DNA of 64,000 nt from Vreelandella sp042466685 (GTDB lineage Bacteria > Pseudomonadota > Gammaproteobacteria > Pseudomonadales > Halomonadaceae), in NCBI RefSeq assembly GCF_042466685.1, contig NZ_CP170448.1, positions 2,356,001-2,420,000 on the forward strand, read 5' to 3'. Positions 46,204 to 54,862 of the stretch are shown piece after piece. The notes under the pieces were generated by a model. It searched no databases. It was not told the origin of the DNA and saw only the letters and a program-made list of their open reading frames with translations. A program made the position numbers and the translations under genes. Every line of letters starts with the position of its first letter. Position 1 is the stretch's first letter.

Positions 46204-46828
46204 TGCGTTTCTCCTAGCGTTATTAATTGTTTTTATCTTGCAGACTATGTAAGCCTGGGTAAGGAGCTTACTGCTGGGCTCTGTTTCGACACAACGCGAC
46301 CGGAGTAGAGAAATGACCAAATTGGTTTTTTTAATAAATTTCCTTGCGTAGCAAGGTAATGCTAGGAGGCGACACCAGTAGAATGTGTTAGCACAAAGTT
46401 GTTCAGCGTGCTCTTTTTGACAGCCAGTATTCGCGTTGAGGAGCTATTCCGAGGCAGCATTGATGCGGCTAGAGCTTACTAAAGGACGTGCTCAATGCCT
46501 CACTCCCCTACAGCGCTGCCGCCATTATCCTAGATCACAATCACGGGAGTGCTGATCCTGAACCCAGCAATGTAGTCCAGCGTATTGTCGTGTGACTGAA
46601 GGTAGCGCTGGGGTCGATGGGTATACGGATGATTGATCGTGTGGTGGGAAGTGATTGTTTAGGTCGTTTGAGGGATGGGAGTATTTTGGGGTAAATATTA
46701 GAAAAAATGGAGTTGCCCAGCGAGGCAGATCCTATAACGAGGCAAGCTTTCATTTTTCGCTAAGACGGTAAACGGCCAAAAGCGGTCGTTGGGTGTTTAG
46801 GAAACTAGGGGCGAACCACGTGGCCGTA
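46204..46828. other. Intergenic region upstream of the importer operon
   Basis: About 625 bases. The right part follows the helicase gene and has weak, broken open frames, possibly decayed DNA at the edge of the accessory region. The left part should hold the promoter of the importer operon; one palindrome there is listed separately. No intact gene is seen. Confidence 0.5.
46342..46356. promoter_or_regulatory. Palindrome, candidate operator of the importer operon
   Basis: CCTTGC-GTA-GCAAGG, a perfect 6+3+6 inverted repeat, about 140 bases upstream of the binding-protein start and next to an AT-rich stretch (TTTTTTTAATAAATTT). It fits a repressor site near a promoter; the regulator is unknown. 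Confidence 0.35.
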
Positions 46829-48811
46829 TCAAATGTCGATAATTGCCCAACCTGCCTGCTGCAGTGCTGTCCTCCTCTTGGTCTCGGCCTTACCCTCACC
46901 CATCGAGCTTTTGCGCATGGCCAGACAAAGCATATGAGTTGGCCTGGTCATCGCCACGTACATGAGCATCATGCTCTTCTTCGCCGTCTCGTTCGGACGC
47001 TGCGCAGCTGAGGCTTTGCCTTCAAGCCACGGCAAGAGCTTTTTGACGAAGTGAGTGCGGTTGTACGTTTCCAGAATCAGGGTGGCAGCATGCGTTTTAC
47101 CCTTCTCGGCGTGAATCGAAGACAAGCGGATGTTCACGTGCTCAGAACCGGTCTCAAACCTGTATGTGTTGAGCAGCGCACCAACGTTGTCGCCTGGGTC
47201 TTCTACTTGAGGAGCAGGTGACCAGGCAAGGTAGGCTTCAGCATCCGTTGCTGCCATCCGTTGATCAGAAAACACCAACTCCGCCGCAAGATCCATTAAG
47301 CCTGAGGCAACCGTTGCATCCCATTCCGCCTGAGGAAAACCAGTGGGGCTAAACAACAGCCGTTCGAGCCATCCACGATATGCAGCGGCCACTCCAGGAC
47401 GCCCGGCAAGATGCTGTTCGACGCATTGATGACTGCGAGACCTCGCCACAATCGCGTCACGGGGAAACGCCAGGCGCACAAGGGTCAACAAGCAGGACGC
47501 AATCAGTTCCACGCCTGAAGCCGCAGTTGCATCCTTAGCAACATATCGACGAGCGATGTGTACACCCTCTGCAAATGTACGTGGCTTAAAGGAAGGCTTA
47601 TTAACCTCTGACTGATATGGTGCCCAGTAATGCTCAACCGCTTTGGGGTAATGCTCTGGCTTGTCATTGTCCAGCCGATGTACCGCTCCAACCGCATAGA
47701 CACCTGACCTCCGCACACCTGCAGGTAGGTGCTGGATCAATAGCTGCCCATAGGTATCTAGCACGTTGCTCACATCGCCATCAGGGAAGACGATGATGGT
47801 ATTAGGAGCAGGCAGGCAGGCACCACTCTGCCTTAACCCTACCAAACCACCAGTGATCGGCAGGTAAGCAAAGGGATTGGCGATTGACGCGATCGACTGA
47901 TTGAAACGGAAGCTACTGGCGATCTCCATGGTGCTCGACTGATCGGGAAACGGCTCCGGCAGCTCCATCTTCTCTTCAAAAATTTCCTGGTTGGGATCCC
48001 CAACCCTGATGACACAAACATCTGGATCCTGGCGCGGAAAGACCTTGCTCAGAATGTCGGCCTGCTCGTACCGCGTATCTTGGATCTCATCGACCATAAC
48101 GCAAGGAAAACGTGCTCGCAAAGCGCTAGCTACCGCAGGCTCTTGAGCCAGCAGCGCATCAGCCAACACGAACACTTCATCAAAGCAAAAATGCCCCGTC
48201 TTCGCTGCATGAGACATCGCTTTGCAGACCCTTTTGTAGGTGTCTGTGTGGGCCCCGAACTTGAAACTGGAACCTGTGAGCGGGTTGTCGAAATCGACAG
48301 TGCGCAAGCGCAACTTTTCGAGTTTGAGGTGTGCCGATTCAAAAGCGGTCTTGATGCCCGCGTATTCCCAGGGCTTCAGTGCTTTCCTACGAGCAGCATG
48401 TGTGAGTTCATCGTCGATGGCCGTGAGGGTAATGCCTTCCGATCGAAGCCATGGTGAAGCAAGGAATCGCCCAGTGAAGCCATGGATAGTGTCGATGTAA
48501 TGCGGGTAGCGAAGCAGACGTTGCCCAATCTCCGAGCCTCCCAAGCGATGTTCAATTTCCTCCCGCGCTGCGTTGGTATGTGAAAGGACACAGATACCCT
48601 GAGTTCGACTCTTCCAATGGCGAGCGAGGATCGCCAGTTTGGCCACCACTAATGTGGTCTTGCCGCTGCCAGGGCAAGCGGAGACGTCCAGTGAGCTCAT
48701 GGACTGCAGGAAGCTGCGCCTAGGCTCGTCTAATGCCTCCAATTTCATGAGATTGGTGACCCACTCCACATCGTCGTCGGTTATCGGATCAATGAGCTGG
48801 GTCAGGTTCAT
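46829..48811 (-). CDS. UvrD/Rep-like superfamily 1 helicase, Gabija GajB-like
   Basis: A 660-residue SF1A helicase. Motifs in order: Walker A ACPGSGKTT (45-53), Ia HTNAAREEIEHRL, II DEIQDT (241-246), III VGDPNQEIF (270-278), IV SSFRFNQSIA, V LSSIHAEKGKTHAATL (about 563-578) and VI YVAMTRPT (618-625). It is a complete set, so activity is expected. Its ATG overlaps the stop of the OLD-family gene by 4 bases. That gene order and coupling are those of gajA-gajB phage defence. It is longer than the usual GajB (about 500 residues). Confidence 0.85.
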   Translation of the reverse strand: MNLTQLIDPITDDDVEWVTNLMKLEALDEPRRSFLQSMSSLDVSACPGSGKTTLVVAKLAILARHWKSRTQGICVLSHTNAAREEIEHRLGGSEIGQRLLRYPHYIDTIHGFTGRFLASPWLRSEGITLTAIDDELTHAARRKALKPWEYAGIKTAFESAHLKLEKLRLRTVDFDNPLTGSSFKFGAHTDTYKRVCKAMSHAAKTGHFCFDEVFVLADALLAQEPAVASALRARFPCVMVDEIQDTRYEQADILSKVFPRQDPDVCVIRVGDPNQEIFEEKMELPEPFPDQSSTMEIASSFRFNQSIASIANPFAYLPITGGLVGLRQSGACLPAPNTIIVFPDGDVSNVLDTYGQLLIQHLPAGVRRSGVYAVGAVHRLDNDKPEHYPKAVEHYWAPYQSEVNKPSFKPRTFAEGVHIARRYVAKDATAASGVELIASCLLTLVRLAFPRDAIVARSRSHQCVEQHLAGRPGVAAAYRGWLERLLFSPTGFPQAEWDATVASGLMDLAAELVFSDQRMAATDAEAYLAWSPAPQVEDPGDNVGALLNTYRFETGSEHVNIRLSSIHAEKGKTHAATLILETYNRTHFVKKLLPWLEGKASAAQRPNETAKKSMMLMYVAMTRPTHMLCLAMRKSSMGEGKAETKRRTALQQAGWAIIDI

Positions 48812-50871
48812 TCCTCGTTCTCCTCAACAGCTGCTGAAGTGCCGGCTACAGTGCCCGTGGCAACCGGCGTGACCGTAGACCCCGTCGGCGGCACTGCTGA
48901 GCCACTGGTGGCGTATTCGATCGCGTGAATCACAGACTTTGATAGCGAGTCACGCAGAGTTGTCGCATCCAGCGTCTTAGCCTCGAAACGGTCTTCTATC
49001 AGGTCGATCAGGTGCTGGGCAGTAATGGTTTTGGAGGCCTTCTTGACCAGCTTGTAGACAGCCGAACACCTGGCCTCCTTGGTGGAGTGGGCTGCCTCAA
49101 TCGCCTTGAATGCGGTTTCAGCCTCAACCAAAAGAGCTGCTCTAGTCACCTTCCCCTGATCAACCTTTTCCTCGTTGATCGCTAGGTAAGCTGCCGCGTG
49201 CACTTCAAGCGCAAGACCGGAAAAGGCTAGGTCATATTCGAGTGTCCAGTGGTCTGCTACGAAGGTTCGAACGCACTGTCCGTCGCTCACCATCCGCTTC
49301 TGACGATGCTCAGCCATACCGGCTTCTTGCTCTGCAATATTCGCGCCGAAATCACGCACAGCCTTCCAGCGGCGGCTAGTACTGCTCCACTTGGGATCAG
49401 TCGGCCCCGTTACCAATTCGTGAATCTCAGGCGCGCAGTCAGGCATGACATCCATATCGGTAATACACGCCGTAGGAATGGAGATCTCACCCTTGCTCGT
49501 ATCTCGACGCTGCATGATCTTGGAGTAGCGCCGCAACCCTACGCCGCCCACATTGATCACCGACACACCATGCTTGGTCAGGTCTTTTCCAAGCATACGC
49601 GCAAGGGCTGGCAGAAGGATCGCTTCAGCATCGCCCTCCACCACCAACAGCCCTTTGGCGAAGAACAATCCTGCTTTCGTGACATCTAGGAATCGACTCA
49701 GGAACCGATAGTCATCGGCGCCCAAGCAGGTCTGATCTTCAGCCAGGGAGAACGCGTGCCCTCGATGCATGAGCACAAGATTCTGGATCGGAATCTTTGA
49801 GCTTAAATTCGGGCTGTGTGTGGTCAGAACCACCTGTACCGGTCTCAAACCATCCTCAGGTTTCGCGGCCTTCTCAAGAAAATCCATAAGCTGCAGTTGC
49901 CGCTGCGGGTGCAGGTGAGCCTCAGGCTCTTCAATCAATAGCAGCGGCAGGCCGTCCGGCTCTTTTCCAAGCAGGAGGAGCTCGCAGGCCATAAATAGTA
50001 CGTTGTTCGAGCCCAGGCCATACACGCCCCGAGACTCCCTCGAAGCGTGATTAAGCAGTCCGAGCTCTAGGCGCTCAAGGATCTGTTTCAGCCTCGCATC
50101 CTCGGTACCCCCCTCGCCGAAACTGATACGGCTTGTCAGGGGCCGTCCCGCAAGAGAAAGCGGGGCCAGGTAGTTTTGGTTGATAGCATGTTCAGCGCTG
50201 ACGATAGCGCTGTGCTTGTTCACCAGATACCGCATGTAGTCGCCCATACCAGCAATGCTCAACGCTTCTGCATCAACGGGGCTAGCAGGCGGGGTGGCGG
50301 TATCGAAAGCGTTTCCGACATCGATGTTTGGGAAGCTGCTCAAGACCTGAGAGAGCCGAGAATTGCGGCCTGGCGACATCTCGCGCTCCGCATCACGTAA
50401 TGGTTTCAAGTACGCAGTGGCGAGCAGAAGACGGGCCCCTGCATCCAGGGACGGCCCTTCCCCGTTCTCTCCGGAACGCACTGAAATATCCACCCATCTG
50501 CGGGTGAGCGTTGAGCCTTGGACGCGCGTGGCTGACCAATGGATGTGCAGCCGACCTACGCTGTTCTTGTAAGTAACATACTCAGCGAACGCACCCAGTT
50601 CGGCCTTACTCAAACCATCTAATGTGCACCTCAGCGTAATGGTGCTGGCCTGAGCTCCGCTGTTATCGATATGGAAATCTTCTAGTTGCAGCTTCAGGTA
50701 TTCGGCATCACGGGTTTGCAGTACGTACCGGATCGCATCGATGACTGCCGTTTTACCTGCATCATTTTCTCCAACCAGCGCGGTGACACCTGGGTTGAAG
50801 GCGACCTCCAAGCCATGGTTGGCCTGGCCAAACTGGCGGAAATTTTCTAGTTTCAAAACAGATAGGTACAC
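48808..50871 (-). CDS. OLD-family ATPase with TOPRIM nuclease domain, Gabija GajA-like
   Basis: A 687-residue protein. The N-terminal ABC-type ATPase has Walker A GENDAGKTA (34-42), signature GLGSNN (285-290), Walker B LLLIEEPEAHLHP (310-322) and the His switch LTTHSPNL (349-356). The C-terminal TOPRIM nuclease has VVEGDAEAILLPAL (410-423), VGGVGL and DMDVMPD (472-478), with all acidic residues kept. A low-complexity Pro/Thr/Ala tail ends it. It starts with GTG after AGGGAG. With the helicase it matches Gabija, where GajA nicks phage DNA when nucleotide pools fall. Confidence 0.85.
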   Translation of the reverse strand: MYLSVLKLENFRQFGQANHGLEVAFNPGVTALVGENDAGKTAVIDAIRYVLQTRDAEYLKLQLEDFHIDNSGAQASTITLRCTLDGLSKAELGAFAEYVTYKNSVGRLHIHWSATRVQGSTLTRRWVDISVRSGENGEGPSLDAGARLLLATAYLKPLRDAEREMSPGRNSRLSQVLSSFPNIDVGNAFDTATPPASPVDAEALSIAGMGDYMRYLVNKHSAIVSAEHAINQNYLAPLSLAGRPLTSRISFGEGGTEDARLKQILERLELGLLNHASRESRGVYGLGSNNVLFMACELLLLGKEPDGLPLLLIEEPEAHLHPQRQLQLMDFLEKAAKPEDGLRPVQVVLTTHSPNLSSKIPIQNLVLMHRGHAFSLAEDQTCLGADDYRFLSRFLDVTKAGLFFAKGLLVVEGDAEAILLPALARMLGKDLTKHGVSVINVGGVGLRRYSKIMQRRDTSKGEISIPTACITDMDVMPDCAPEIHELVTGPTDPKWSSTSRRWKAVRDFGANIAEQEAGMAEHRQKRMVSDGQCVRTFVADHWTLEYDLAFSGLALEVHAAAYLAINEEKVDQGKVTRAALLVEAETAFKAIEAAHSTKEARCSAVYKLVKKASKTITAQHLIDLIEDRFEAKTLDATTLRDSLSKSVIHAIEYATSGSAVPPTGSTVTPVATGTVAGTSAAVEENEE

Positions 50872-51126
50872 AGCGACGCTCCCTGTTACTCATGACGAGG
50901 CAGGGACGCCTATCTTGGCCATTTCTGCCAACCCAGTGCTGATCCCTGATGACTGGTAGATTTATGACATGATCTATCGGGCGAAACCAATCTCTTGGGA
51001 TGACTGTCTGCTCCTGGCCGTTAGCCGCCCTCCACCAACTTCCGCTTTGGGCCGTTTCCAGCCAAATCCAAGCACTCATAATTCTTAAGATAACAGTATC
51101 TGAAGGAATAGCGGCTGTCACCACTC

Positions 51127-51336
51127 ATGTGCATAGGCTTGAAAAATCCATTGAAAAAGGCGGCTGAAAATCTTCATCGCGTGGGCCTCTCTCAAGGTGA
51201 GTTTGCCAAGCTGCTGAGCGTAAGTTTTTGCACGCTTCACGGTTGGGAACACGGCCGTCGCGTGCCCACCGGCACTGCACGGACACTGCTGCGAGTCGCT
51301 GAAAAACACCCTGAAGCACTGACTGATCTCTCTTAA
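51127..51336 (+). CDS. Short HTH protein, antitoxin-like (NadS/HigA type), possibly orphan
   Basis: 69 residues with one helix-turn-helix: LSQGEFAKLLSVSFCTLHGWEHGRRVPTGTA (about 21-51, shown here for its pattern of QxEFAxLL and WExGRR). The end LLRVAEKHPEAL is typical of NadS/HigA-like antitoxins. These are usually about 95-100 residues, so this one is short at the N-terminus. No toxin gene is adjacent. It is divergent from the GajA-like gene and could regulate that pair. Confidence 0.65.
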   Translation: MCIGLKNPLKKAAENLHRVGLSQGEFAKLLSVSFCTLHGWEHGRRVPTGTARTLLRVAEKHPEALTDLS

Positions 51337-51470
51337 TGAGATAAGGAAATCGAGGTATGTACCACGCCCAGGCAGAGGTAATTCAGAATTCCCAGACACA
51401 TTCTGAACACAGTGAAAGACCGGAGCATTCTATGGAAGGGCTATTAGGCAGCAATCGTATGGCCTAAAAA

Positions 51471-51499
51471 CTAAAAAAGCCCCTGACGAATCAGGGGCT
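51471..51499 (-). terminator. Rho-independent terminator, minus strand
   Basis: A perfect 9-base stem AGCCCCTGA / TCAGGGGCT with a 4-base loop, followed on the minus strand by six Ts. There is no intact minus-strand gene just before it. It may be the native terminator of a tRNA gene that was separated by integration. Confidence 0.8.
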
Positions 51500-51512
51500 G
51501 TTCAAGATAAGG

Positions 51513-51523
51513 TGGCGGAGGGA
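51513..51523 (-). other. Candidate attachment-site core (tRNA-Ser 3' end)
   Basis: On the minus strand the sequence reads TCCCTCCGCCA, which is what the 3' end of a serine tRNA looks like (acceptor strand, G73, CCA). The rest of a tRNA is absent: the expected T-arm does not follow. It sits between a terminator and a P4-type integrase, the standard arrangement at the end of an integrated element. The match is short and could be chance. Confidence 0.4.
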
Positions 51524-51683
51524 CAGTCCGTTACTTTAACCTCCCCCAGCATCTCTCAAAGTCCATGACTATCAATAAAATCATAAGGTTGAATTGCCAT
51601 TATGTCCACCGGAGTCTATGGTAATCCATAACATATGGGGGACTAACTGGGGGACTGCTCCCATTTTTTTGGAGAGGTAAACC

Positions 51684-52868
51684 ATGGCAATACACAAACT
51701 TAGCCCACGTAAAGTAGCTTCTGCAGGGCCTGGAAAGCATGAAGATGGTGGTGGTTTACGTTTAGTGGTTTCCGAAGGTGGAGCTAAGAAATGGGTACTA
51801 AGGTTTACCTTCAATAGAAAACGTAGAGAAATGGGGCTTGGTAGTTTTCCAGATACTGGACTGGCCGAGGCCCGTCGCAAAGCAGAGAACTTCAGAAAGC
51901 TGGCCAAAGACGGTGTTGACCCTATCAACGCCCGAGACCTTGAAAAGCAGCAGCATTCTACACCTACGTTTACAAGTTGTGCTGCGCGTTACATCAAGTC
52001 TCATCGGCACAGTTGGCGTAATGCAAAACATGCTAGGCAATGGGTTAGTACATTAAAGACATATGCAAGACCCGTTATTGGTGAAATGCCAGTTGATGAA
52101 ATCGATACTCATCACCTACTAAGAATACTTGAGCCAATCTGGAAGACCAAAACTGAGACCGCTAAGCGCGTGCAAGGTCGAATTGAGAATGTGCTAGATT
52201 TTGCGTCAGCACACAAGTATCGAGATGAAGCCAATCCTGCAAGATGGCGTGGCCACTTGGATAAGTTGCTCCCCAAACCTTCGCGGGTTAAAGAGGTTTC
52301 TCATCTTCCAGCTATGCCCTACGAAGAAGTAGGCTTATTTATTGCCGAGCTGCATGGGCACACCAGTATTTCATCTAAAGCTTTGCAATTTCTCATCCTG
52401 ACCGCAACGAGAACATCCGAAGTTCTTAATGCAGAATGGCAAGAGATTGATCTAGGTAAGAAGACATGGACGGTTCCTGCTGAAAGGATGAAAGCACGAA
52501 GGGAGCACAGGGTGCCTTTATCCACCCAAGCAGTAGAGCTACTCTCTAGTCTTCCCCGAATCCAGGGTAATCTATTTATCTTTCCAGGCGCTCGACATGG
52601 ACGCCCTCTGTCAAATATGGCAATGCTTCAGCTTATGCGAGGTATGGAATATGGTGTTGGTGGCACACGGGGTAACTTCGTCCCCCATGGTTTTCGCTCT
52701 AGCTTCAGAGACTGGTCGGGTGAAGTCTCCAGTTACCCTAGGGACGTAGCAGAAATGGCGCTTGCTCACACTATCGAAAACAAAGTCGAAGCCGCCTATC
52801 GGCGTGGTGATCTCTTTGAAAAACGTCGGGAAATGATGCAGGACTGGGCAAATTATGTAAAACCATAA
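51684..52868 (+). CDS. int: Tyrosine-type site-specific integrase, P4-like
   Basis: A 394-residue integrase. The N-terminal DUF4102 arm-binding domain (LSPRKVASAGPGKHEDGGGL) precedes a core-binding domain and the catalytic domain with Arg in LTATRTSEVLNAEW, HxxR in PHGFRSSFRDW, His in MALAHTIENK and the Tyr nucleophile in AAYRRGDL. All catalytic residues are present. Such integrases usually insert islands at tRNA 3' ends. It has a lower GC content than neighbours and reads away from the candidate att site. Confidence 0.93.
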   Translation: MAIHKLSPRKVASAGPGKHEDGGGLRLVVSEGGAKKWVLRFTFNRKRREMGLGSFPDTGLAEARRKAENFRKLAKDGVDPINARDLEKQQHSTPTFTSCAARYIKSHRHSWRNAKHARQWVSTLKTYARPVIGEMPVDEIDTHHLLRILEPIWKTKTETAKRVQGRIENVLDFASAHKYRDEANPARWRGHLDKLLPKPSRVKEVSHLPAMPYEEVGLFIAELHGHTSISSKALQFLILTATRTSEVLNAEWQEIDLGKKTWTVPAERMKARREHRVPLSTQAVELLSSLPRIQGNLFIFPGARHGRPLSNMAMLQLMRGMEYGVGGTRGNFVPHGFRSSFRDWSGEVSSYPRDVAEMALAHTIENKVEAAYRRGDLFEKRREMMQDWANYVKP

Positions 52869-52992
52869 AGAATCATCTGAAAATGACATTATCAGATGAT
52901 TTATGTAATGGCACATAAAAGCATTTAACTGTCACTGCACAACAACATTTTTGGTATAAAACGCAATAAAACAAATACTTACTTAATAAAAG

Positions 52993-53580
52993 TCAAACTA
53001 AACCGCGCAAAATATGAGACACCTGAAGCGTTGCCTGCTGCTGTGTAGCGCCACTTTTTAGTAACATCCGTAGCCCTGATATTGAAAGCGTTAAGAAATA
53101 TGCTGAGCTTTGAGGGTCGCGCTGAGCGGGAATGGAGCCTTCGACTTGCGCTTGCTCAATAACCGTTACAAAAAATGAAGTTATAGCCTGAACGCTTTGT
53201 GCAGCGGCCTCGGCTTCAGATGAGCCTTGGCTGCCAAGCTCAGTGGCAGAGTTAAAAATCAAGCAGCCCAAGGCGGCTTGCTCGCTTTCTGCCTGCTCGG
53301 CAGTGCGCATCAGAAGGCGCTCTATAAAACACCAAGCACTCTCTTCTTGTGCCAGTGAGGAAGTCAATTGAGCTAGCAGCTGTTCACGATAGCGTGCAAG
53401 CGCCTTCGTAAAAAGCGTCTCTTTATTACCATAGAGATGGTAAAGACTACTGCGCGAAATGTTCATGGCCTCTAAGAGATCACGCAGTGATGTATGGTGA
53501 TATCCAGAACGCCAAAACGAATGCATGGCAGCGCTTAACGCCGCCTCCGGTTGATGCTGCATCGGCCTTCCAACGCTCAT
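52993..53580 (-). CDS. TetR/AcrR family repressor
   Basis: A 195-residue regulator. The N-terminal HTH is in HTSLRDLLEAMNISRSSLYHLYGNKETLF (about 29-57; key pattern SSLYHLYGNKE). The C-terminal helical ligand domain has LGCLIFNSATELG, as in TetR_C-type quinone/aldehyde-sensing members. The target is unknown; the closest genes are the integrase and the rhodanese. A short inverted repeat upstream may be its autoregulatory site. Confidence 0.9.
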   Translation of the reverse strand: MSVGRPMQHQPEAALSAAMHSFWRSGYHHTSLRDLLEAMNISRSSLYHLYGNKETLFTKALARYREQLLAQLTSSLAQEESAWCFIERLLMRTAEQAESEQAALGCLIFNSATELGSQGSSEAEAAAQSVQAITSFFVTVIEQAQVEGSIPAQRDPQSSAYFLTLSISGLRMLLKSGATQQQATLQVSHILRGLV

Positions 53581-53607
53581 GTGTCTACCTCACTGCCTGT
53601 CTAACTG

Positions 53608-53621
53608 ATTAGCTGCCTAAT
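53608..53621. promoter_or_regulatory. Possible TetR-family operator
   Basis: ATTAG-CTGC-CTAAT, an imperfect-spacer inverted repeat 28 bases upstream of the tetR start, placed where autoregulatory sites of this family usually lie. Short and unproven. Confidence 0.35.
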
Positions 53622-53671
53622 GTACCATATTGACGGTGCTACTGACTGTACGCGCTTTTTTATTCACCCAT

Positions 53672-53699
53672 AAAAAAAGCCCGCATTGATCCTGCGGGC
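53672..53699 (-). terminator. Rho-independent terminator of the rhodanese gene
   Basis: The stem GCCCGCA / TGCGGGC with a 7-base loop is followed on the minus strand by seven Ts, 16 bases after the rhodanese stop codon. Confidence 0.85.
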
Positions 53700-53714
53700 A
53701 TAGGAAAAAAAGGC

Positions 53715-54671
53715 TTAATTAAGCAGTTCACGCACCTGTTTAATGCCTTCACGGGCGAGCTGCACCGGGCGGGAGTCGCTGATGGTCCAGGCTGCCATGG
53801 AGCCATCGTACATGGCGATATTCTCAAACCCAGCGACTTCGCTGAGCACAAACCAGTCGGTCGCTGCCCAATGGCCGGTATTGCAAAAAGCAATGGTGCG
53901 CTCACGGCTGTCCAGGTCAGCGTCATTAATGCGTGACTGCAGACCATCGACATCCAGGTAGTAAGCACCGTTTTGAACATTTAAGTGGCTTTGGTGCGGT
54001 AGGCTTCGTGCGCCTGGTATCGTTCCTGCCACTCGCGCAGCGGGTGATTTATTCTCACCAGAAAAATAGTCAGAGGGTCGTGCGTCTACCAACTGCGCCT
54101 GCTCTTCTCGCGCCGCCTCTACCTCTTCCGTACTTGCCACTAACTGCTCACGTAAAGACGCTTCGAAGTTTGTCGAATCAAAGGCATAAGGATCGCCCGT
54201 GGCAACGTCATAGCCCTGCTGCTGCCAGCCTGCAAAGCCACCGTTCAAAATCGAAACGTCATCGTGACCTAATACTTTCAAGGTCCAATAGATCCTTGCC
54301 GCGCTGCCAAAGTCCGTCGGCCCTGTCCCTGCTGGCACGATCACCACGTCGCTGTCGTTGCTGATCCCCAGGCTACCGATCAGTGCTTCCAAATCGTCGA
54401 CCTCGGGCATCAACCCCGCCACGCTGTCACGGTTTTCGCGCCAACCATCATCGGTATAACTGGTATAGCGGCTACCAGGAATGCGCGCTTCTCGAAAGCT
54501 ATCTTCATCTCCGCCGTTATCGATGGAGGAGCGAACGTCCAAAATCACCAGTGACGACTGCTCTTTGTGGGTATCCAACCACTGTGCATCCACCAGGGGC
54601 GGCATTTCCAACGCTTGAGCTTGGGTAATCACACTGAAGACACCAACGACACTGATAACGATGCGTTTCAT
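53715..54671 (-). CDS. Exported two-domain rhodanese (thiosulfate sulfurtransferase)
   Basis: A 318-residue protein with a signal peptide (MKRIVISVVGVFSVITQAQA). Two rhodanese domains follow: the first, inactive type (LVILDVRSSIDNGG ... FREARIPGSRYTSY), the second carrying the catalytic Cys in TIAFCNTGHWAATDWF. It should transfer sulfane sulfur in the periplasm. The ATG at 54671 has AGAGGAG upstream. It is divergent from the TTLL gene; a functional link is possible but not shown. Confidence 0.88.
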   Translation of the reverse strand: MKRIVISVVGVFSVITQAQALEMPPLVDAQWLDTHKEQSSLVILDVRSSIDNGGDEDSFREARIPGSRYTSYTDDGWRENRDSVAGLMPEVDDLEALIGSLGISNDSDVVIVPAGTGPTDFGSAARIYWTLKVLGHDDVSILNGGFAGWQQQGYDVATGDPYAFDSTNFEASLREQLVASTEEVEAAREEQAQLVDARPSDYFSGENKSPAARVAGTIPGARSLPHQSHLNVQNGAYYLDVDGLQSRINDADLDSRERTIAFCNTGHWAATDWFVLSEVAGFENIAMYDGSMAAWTISDSRPVQLAREGIKQVRELLN

Positions 54672-54862
54672 GGAAACAACTCCTCTAACGGGAAGGAACG
54701 ATTGGTACAATACCCTTATCATGCGCTATAAAAAGAGAAGTTGACAATAGCGTTTGACTATATGGCACTCTCCAAGAGCACAGGAAAATAATCTACGTGA
54801 CGATGTAAGTATTTTGAAAATGGCCTCACTGAACATGAGAACAATGCATCAGGAGCACTGTT

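Larger units (their letters stand above)
51337..51683. other. Gene-free stretch with terminator and attachment-site candidate
   Basis: About 347 bases between the HTH gene and the integrase. It holds a minus-strand terminator and a short tRNA-Ser-like 3' end (both listed). A GGAGAGG ribosome-binding site for the integrase is at its right end. No other coding sequence is visible. Confidence 0.6.

Noticed and set aside
46541..46753. Open frame of 70 codons on the minus strand downstream of the helicase gene
   Set aside because: Composition is Ser/Pro/Ile-rich without a recognisable fold, there is no Shine-Dalgarno sequence, and the surrounding frames are broken; more likely non-coding or decayed DNA.
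51513..51590. Complete serine tRNA gene
   Set aside because: Only the last 11 bases look like a tRNA-Ser 3' end; the T-arm, anticodon arm and acceptor partner are absent.
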